Below, in pieces: positions 59,383-64,000 of a stretch of 64,000 nt of DNA. The notes under the pieces are model-generated. The model was not told the DNA's origin. It worked only from the letters and a program-made list of their open reading frames with translations, and ran no database searches. Origin of the DNA: Candidatus Termititenax sp. (GTDB lineage Bacteria > Margulisbacteria > Riflemargulisbacteria > GWF2-35-9 > DYQY01); the NCBI GenBank assembly GCA_020719045.1, contig DYQY01000005.1:62001-126000 (forward strand), read 5' to 3'. Both the position numbers and the translations under genes were made by a program. Position 1 is the first letter of the stretch. Each line of letters begins with the position of its first letter.

Positions 59383-60943
59383 GATACTTAATTATCTTTT
59401 TATAAAAGACCAGACAATCAACTTCAATCCTGGCATGAATGTTTTTATTGGTGAATCAGGAGTCGGAAAGAGTCTCATTGCGAATATTTTAATGATCCCT
59501 GAAAAGAAACCCAAGAAAGAAATGGTAGGTAAATGGGGAGAAGAAGCCATAATTGAGCTTGAAATTACAAGGGACAGCTCCTTAGAACAAGTTAAGTTTA
59601 TTATATCTGATAAGCTAACTTTTTATATAAAGGGTGAGATTGTTACCCAAAAAAAAATGAAGGATTATTGGCAGGAGGTAGTGGATGTTCATTCCCAAGG
59701 AAACTATCAGTTATTATATAGCTCTCAGTTAGAGATAATAGATTCTTTTATGACAGACCGTGAAAAGAATATTAAACAAAAGTATCTTGAAAAATATTTA
59801 GAATACGATAAAAAAAGAGAAGAGATAAAAGAGTTACAGTCATTGCTTATAACAGACTCAGATAAAGAACTGTATACATATCATCTGGCAGAAATAGCTA
59901 AGATTTCGCCAAAACAAAATGAAGATGAAGAGTTATTCGTAAAGCTAAAGCAAATTAAGAATAAGCTTGACCTTGAGCGGTCAGTAAATAAGATAAAGAG
60001 TGGTTTAGAGCAAGCTGGAGAAGGGTTGCAGACTGCTGTTCTTGAAGCAGATAAGATGTTTAATTCAGGGCTTTTGGGTAAAGAACTAGTGGATAAGATA
60101 AACGAAGTTTTTGCTTTGCAAGAAGATGTTTTGTGGCAAGTAACAAAATCAACCGACATGGATAGGATTGAAGACATCGGAGATATTGAGGATAGACTTT
60201 CTGATTTAGAAAGTTTGAAAGGAAGATTCAAAAGAAGCATAGAAGAAATAATTTTATATCAAGAAAAAATAAAAGATCAGCTGGATAATCGAGATTATTA
60301 TCAGGCAAAAATGGAAAAGAAAGAAAAGGAACTGCTAGAAGAGAAATCCAGGTTAGTGCCTATTGCTGATGAGCTAACAAACACCAGAAAATTAGTTTTA
60401 GAGAGAGTGTTAACTCAAATAAGAGAATCCTTAAGAATGCTTAAATTAGACAAGACCGAATTATCATATGTTTTAAAAAAGAAGGATACTTTTGATAGTT
60501 CTGGAAATGATGAGCTGGAGCTACTTATTAAGGTTAATGTTGGGTCAAGTTTTGTTAGTCTTACAGAACTTTCTGGTGGAGAGACCTCTAGGGTATTGCT
60601 TGCATTTAAGTCAGTTCTTTTAAAAATATCACCGATTTGTACATATGTTTTTGATGAAATAGATAGTGGGGTTAGTGGAGACATAGCCTTTAAAGTTATG
60701 GAGGTTATGCGAAGTATGGCAAGCGCTAAACAGCTAATTGTAGTAACTCATTCGCCAATGATAGCAGTAAATACAGATGTGCTTTTTATGATAAAGAAAA
60801 GCTTTATGGATAATCACACGGTTATCAATGTTGAGCAGTTTATTTCGCAAGATGATATTTTTAAAGAGGTTTCTATTTTGGTGACCGACAAGTCATCTGA
60901 GGAGGCTCAGGCATACGTTAAGTCTTTAGTTAGAAAACGTTGA
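59366..60943 (+). CDS. recN: DNA repair protein RecN (SMC-like)
   Basis: The ATG at 59366 gives the normal RecN N-terminus (IRKLRILNYLFIKD); an upstream frame start adds seven odd residues. Walker A is FIGESGVGKSL (about residue 29), a coiled-coil middle spans about residues 125-350, and the C-terminal ATPase half has LSGGETSRVLLAFKSVL and YVFDEIDSGVSGDIAFKV. The 525 residues are slightly below the usual 550. Acts in double-strand-break repair. Confidence 0.94.
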   Translation: MIRKLRILNYLFIKDQTINFNPGMNVFIGESGVGKSLIANILMIPEKKPKKEMVGKWGEEAIIELEITRDSSLEQVKFIISDKLTFYIKGEIVTQKKMKDYWQEVVDVHSQGNYQLLYSSQLEIIDSFMTDREKNIKQKYLEKYLEYDKKREEIKELQSLLITDSDKELYTYHLAEIAKISPKQNEDEELFVKLKQIKNKLDLERSVNKIKSGLEQAGEGLQTAVLEADKMFNSGLLGKELVDKINEVFALQEDVLWQVTKSTDMDRIEDIGDIEDRLSDLESLKGRFKRSIEEIILYQEKIKDQLDNRDYYQAKMEKKEKELLEEKSRLVPIADELTNTRKLVLERVLTQIRESLRMLKLDKTELSYVLKKKDTFDSSGNDELELLIKVNVGSSFVSLTELSGGETSRVLLAFKSVLLKISPICTYVFDEIDSGVSGDIAFKVMEVMRSMASAKQLIVVTHSPMIAVNTDVLFMIKKSFMDNHTVINVEQFISQDDIFKEVSILVTDKSSEEAQAYVKSLVRKR

Positions 60944-60988
60944 CTATGATAGCTAGATAGAAATACAATCAGATATAGAGGTTAATTT

Positions 60989-61453
60989 ATGCAGGAAGAA
61001 AAGGTAAGCAAAATAGAGGAGAAAAATGACGAACTGTTACAGTTTGTTACTTTTTTCATTGGTGAAGAGCTTTATGGGGTAGATATTTATAAAGTTCGTG
61101 AAGTTATTAAGCTAATAAGTATTACCTCTGTTCCGAGAAGCACTGAATATGTTGTTGGTGTTATTAATCTAAGAGGTCAAGTTATTCCAGTTATTGATTT
61201 AAGGCTTAGATTTTCTCTTACTGCCAAAGAATATGATAAGCATACACGTATTATTATTTGCGATGTAAAAGGCAAAAAAGTAGGTATGATTGTGGATAAA
61301 ATGAATAAGGTTGAACGAATCCAAGAAAGTAAAATGAAAAAAGAGACTAATGTTATTTCTAGTATTGATGCTGATTTTATCGATCGTATAGGTAAAATAG
61401 GTGAAAATATTATGGTTGTTATCGATCTTGAACTGCTTTTTGGAAAAATGTAA
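60989..61453 (+). CDS. cheW: Chemotaxis coupling protein CheW
   Basis: A 154-residue CheW: FVTFFIGEELYGVDIYKVREVIKL in parts (residues about 20-42), VPRSTEYVVGVINLRGQVIPVIDLR and the final MVVIDLELLFG. It links receptors to CheA, so a chemosensory system should exist elsewhere in the genome; no other chemotaxis gene is in the window. Its stop overlaps the dgt start. Confidence 0.93.
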   Translation: MQEEKVSKIEEKNDELLQFVTFFIGEELYGVDIYKVREVIKLISITSVPRSTEYVVGVINLRGQVIPVIDLRLRFSLTAKEYDKHTRIIICDVKGKKVGMIVDKMNKVERIQESKMKKETNVISSIDADFIDRIGKIGENIMVVIDLELLFGKM

Positions 61454-62604
61454 TGTTTGATCGCTGGTATTTTGAGAGTAGGGAGATAAGAGAACTTAAA
61501 CCCTACGCAATCTACGCTAGAAACTCCAAAGGACGTAAGTACACAGAGGACCCAGATGAGCAAAGGACCTGCTTTCAACGGGATAGAGACAGAATAGTTC
61601 ACTCAAAAGCTTTCCGTAGGCTTAAACATAAAACACAAGTATTTGTCTCAAACGAAAACGATCATTTTAGAACAAGGCTTACACATACACTTGAGGTTTG
61701 TCAGATTGCTAGGCATATTGCAAGAGTGCTTGGATGTAACGAGGATTTAGTAGAATCAATAGCTTTGGCACATGACTTAGGGCACACTCCTTTTGGGCAT
61801 GCTGGTGAAGAGATGTTAGATGAACTTTTGGTTAATCACGGTGGGTTTGAACATAATAACCAAAGTAAACGAGTAGTAGAGTTATTGGAGAATAAGTATC
61901 CTTGGTTTACAGGGATTAATTTAACGATTGAAGTTTTAGAAGGTTTAATGAAGCATCATACTCCTTTTGATAATCCACAGAATTTAGCAGAAAACGAACT
62001 GATTCATCCATCCATGGAAGCTCAGATTGTTAACTTGGCTGACCAGCTTGCCTATATTAACCATGACCTAGATGATGGATTGTCGTCTGGTATCTTGAAT
62101 CACGAGGAGCTTATTTCAGAGGTGGAATTATGGAGGGAAGCTCAGATTGTTAATGAGCATAGGTTTGAAATGTTAAGGGAAGAACAAAAACGTTTCTTAA
62201 ATGTTAGATATTTAATTAACACAATGATAAATGAAGCTGTAGCAAATAGTGAAAGATTGATTAGTGAGTTTGGGATATTAACAGTGGATGACGTTTATAA
62301 TTGTGATCAAATAATAATTGATTATACAAGCGATTTTAAGCAGAAATTGGGGTTCATGCAGAAGTATTTGTATGAGAAGTTCTATTCTGACTATCGAGTT
62401 TTACAGATGTCAATTAAGGGTAGAAATATTATTAAAGAATTGTTTGAGTTTTATTTAGCAAATATTGAGACGTTGCCTGTTGAGATGCGGAATAAGATTG
62501 GACAAGAAGGCTTCTCTGCTCATAGAGTTATTGCTGATCATATTGCGTTAATGACAGACAATTATGTTATTTCAGAGCATGCAAGATTAATAATTAAGTC
62601 TTAA
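61453..62604 (+). CDS. dgt: Deoxyguanosinetriphosphate triphosphohydrolase-like protein (HD domain)
   Basis: A 383-residue HD-domain dNTPase: DRDRIVHSKAFRRLKHKTQVF, TRLTHTLEVCQIAR, ALAHDLGHTPFGHAGE (HD motif, about residue 112), FEHNNQS, LEGLMKHH and DLADQLAYINHDLDDGL-type segment. It hydrolyses dNTPs to deoxynucleosides and triphosphate, or a similar reaction. It overlaps the converging gene at 62601 by four bases. Confidence 0.94.
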   Translation: MFDRWYFESREIRELKPYAIYARNSKGRKYTEDPDEQRTCFQRDRDRIVHSKAFRRLKHKTQVFVSNENDHFRTRLTHTLEVCQIARHIARVLGCNEDLVESIALAHDLGHTPFGHAGEEMLDELLVNHGGFEHNNQSKRVVELLENKYPWFTGINLTIEVLEGLMKHHTPFDNPQNLAENELIHPSMEAQIVNLADQLAYINHDLDDGLSSGILNHEELISEVELWREAQIVNEHRFEMLREEQKRFLNVRYLINTMINEAVANSERLISEFGILTVDDVYNCDQIIIDYTSDFKQKLGFMQKYLYEKFYSDYRVLQMSIKGRNIIKELFEFYLANIETLPVEMRNKIGQEGFSAHRVIADHIALMTDNYVISEHARLIIKS

Positions 62605-63707
62605 TTTGTATTAGTTTTATTTTTTTCGAATTCTGCTTTTAGTTTCATTGTATCTCCGATTATGTCTGAGATGTTTTGTTGCATTTTTGCAATTTTTTGT
62701 TTTTGTGCTAGTTCTTCTTTCATCTTGAGAGTATCGCCAACGATGTTTTTAATGGATTCTTTCAGCTTAGCTTGGTCGATTCCTGCCATACCTTTATTGT
62801 CCTTGTCTAGCATGCCTTCGGCTTTGAGTTTAGCAATAAGCTTAGCTTTAACATCATCTTTAACGCCTTTAAGTTTTAAGTCTTTTTCTGTAATTGATGT
62901 TTTATTATTAATAGAAGCGGTGATTGCTTCCATGGTTGTTTCTATATAGTATGCATAGCAGATAGTAGTTATTTTTGCAGACAACTTTGCTAGTTCTTTG
63001 TGTTGTGCTTTTGTTAGTTTTCCACTACTTTGTTTGGATAATTCTTCATAAAATTTTGTACCTAAATATTCTTTATTTCTTAAAGCCATAAGTGTATTAA
63101 GTGAACAACCAGCGATTACATTTTCATCAGAAACAAGTAATAATGATATTAGTGTTTCGTCTGCAAGTGGTTTTGCATCAGGTGCAAGTCTGCTAAGTAG
63201 CGATATTTTTTTAGCGTTAGATAAATTTTCTGGGGCGTAGAATTTAAGCGAAGTTTTTATGGTTAGAGCATCAACATAGGGTAGGACTGCATCTAGTACT
63301 TTCTCAGAGTGAGCACAGGTATCTTTGTAAGTTTTTATAAGGAACTCTACCTTTTTATTTTTATTAATTTTATTAAATGAATTAAGGTCATTACTAAGTA
63401 TTTTAGTAGATAAAACCTTGTATTCTTCTTCTGACATAAACTCTTCAGAGTTTAAGGAGTTTTCAACTTCCGATTCAAGTTGATTTAATAATATTTTTTC
63501 TTTCATAAGTTGTTGTTGAGGGTTATCAGCGATAACTGGATTGTTTGTTTGTTTGGAAATAATAGCAGAATCTGCTTCTTCTTTTTCATTGTATTCTTGG
63601 GTAACTTTAATATTTCTGAGAGTTTTAGTTTTAAGCTCAAGTTTGATTTCTTCGCCTACGGTTGCGTTAATCTGTGCTTGGTTTATGGCTGCATTTTCTA
63701 TAGTCAT
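62601..63707 (-). CDS. Unrecognised helical protein with C-terminal tandem repeat
   Basis: No family recognised. The 368-residue protein is mostly alpha-helical, without signal peptide or membrane helix, with a charged N-terminal 100 residues and a central domain containing ADETLISLLLVSDENVIAGC. The C-terminus has two copies of a unit, IVGDTLKMKEEL (about residue 322) and IIGDTMKLKAEF (about residue 347), separated by 25 residues. It lies downstream of another unrecognised gene 12 bases away on the same strand. Confidence 0.7.
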   Translation of the reverse strand: MTIENAAINQAQINATVGEEIKLELKTKTLRNIKVTQEYNEKEEADSAIISKQTNNPVIADNPQQQLMKEKILLNQLESEVENSLNSEEFMSEEEYKVLSTKILSNDLNSFNKINKNKKVEFLIKTYKDTCAHSEKVLDAVLPYVDALTIKTSLKFYAPENLSNAKKISLLSRLAPDAKPLADETLISLLLVSDENVIAGCSLNTLMALRNKEYLGTKFYEELSKQSSGKLTKAQHKELAKLSAKITTICYAYYIETTMEAITASINNKTSITEKDLKLKGVKDDVKAKLIAKLKAEGMLDKDNKGMAGIDQAKLKESIKNIVGDTLKMKEELAQKQKIAKMQQNISDIIGDTMKLKAEFEKNKTNTN

Positions 63708-63719
63708 TTATTTTCCCCT

Positions 63720-64000
63720 TTATGATGCAACATTATATATTTTATATACTTTTCCCTGAAGTTCTAGTTTTTCTAAATCTTCAAGTTGATTAATCATTAT
63801 TATTTCACCAGTTAGAGATTCAACTGCTAATGTAACAATTTTGTCGCTATGAAGTGGGTGAGTAGCCTTATATATATTGATGCCAGATTTGTCAGCAGCA
63901 GAAATTATCTTCTCATTATTATGTATTTCTTTAATTTTATTAAGATTAAGTTCCTTATTTAGTTTTGTTCGGAACTGTTCAATATCATCCCAACCAAGGC
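63720..64000 (-). CDS. Unrecognised protein, 5' part outside window
   Basis: An open frame enters from the right edge and ends at TAA (63720-63722), giving 92 C-terminal residues: it includes WDDIEQFRTKLNKELNLNKI, YKATHPLHSDKIVTLAVES and IIMINQLEDLEKLELQGKVY. The AGGGG within its stop region serves as the ribosome-binding site of the next gene. Family not recognised. Confidence 0.65.
   Translation of the reverse strand, partial: LGWDDIEQFRTKLNKELNLNKIKEIHNNEKIISAADKSGINIYKATHPLHSDKIVTLAVESLTGEIIMINQLEDLEKLELQGKVYKIYNVAS

Noticed and set aside
1-64000. tRNA and rRNA genes
   Set aside because: No cloverleaf with conserved T-loop and no rRNA-like sequence was noticed on either strand; a covariance scan would be needed to exclude a tRNA.

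Overview
The window is AT-rich, densely packed bacterial DNA with short intergenic gaps, many overlapping start/stop codons and several TTG and GTG starts. The organism looks like a diderm: there is an outer-membrane porin fused to an S-layer-homology (SLH) domain, two lipoproteins, a SurA/PpiD-like chaperone and a meso-diaminopimelate-type MurE. SLH-anchored porins, low GC and an archaeal-type phosphoglycerate mutase fit an uncultured lineage near Cyanobacteria/Margulisbacteria. That placement is inference; no rRNA gene or tRNA was recognised here.

Layout. (1) Bases 1-13520 form a surface block: the 3' part of a giant protein (more than 2,340 residues, open at the left edge), two paralogous lipoproteins each ending in seven propeller-like repeats, and the SLH-porin. 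(2) 13632-25269 carries metabolism and envelope genes on the + strand: pgi; thrC with an Lrp-type regulator and an aminotransferase; then a long operon apgM-rseP-split transketolase-ftsE-ftsX-peptidyl-prolyl isomerase. (3) 25293-31094 holds a nucleoside-phosphorylase-like gene, a DUF1015 gene, glyS and a deaminase. (4) 30267-38979 is a minus-strand mur cluster, murE-murF-mraY-murD-ftsW-murG-murC-murB. (5) 39037-42417 has a SigB/SigF-type sigma factor facing a SpoIIE-type phosphatase, a pilin-like gene and glyQ. (6) 42683-49375 is a long + strand unit: rpsF, two ssb genes, rpsR, rplI, a short uvrC, an M23 peptidase, ctpA and a polysaccharide deacetylase. (7) 49387-52042 has mltG, a methyltransferase and a calcium/cation antiporter. 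(8) 52043-54441 is an accessory pocket with two unrecognised genes and an ORF6N cassette that sits between two copies of the ruvX 3' end. (9) 54443-64000 returns to housekeeping: ruvX, alaS, a YtxH-like gene, nadK, recN, cheW, dgt, and two unrecognised genes at the right edge.

Three things stand out. Twelve operon-leading genes have a -10 hexamer only 6-9 bases before the start codon, some with a TTGACN box 17 bases further upstream, so leaderless mRNAs seem to be a normal mode of expression. The ORF6N gene is bounded by a 42-bp direct repeat of the ruvX 3' end, which looks like an integration scar. Two core enzymes lack whole domains without being broken: AlaRS lacks about 100 residues between its aminoacylation and editing parts, and UvrC lacks the C-terminal helix-hairpin-helix domain.
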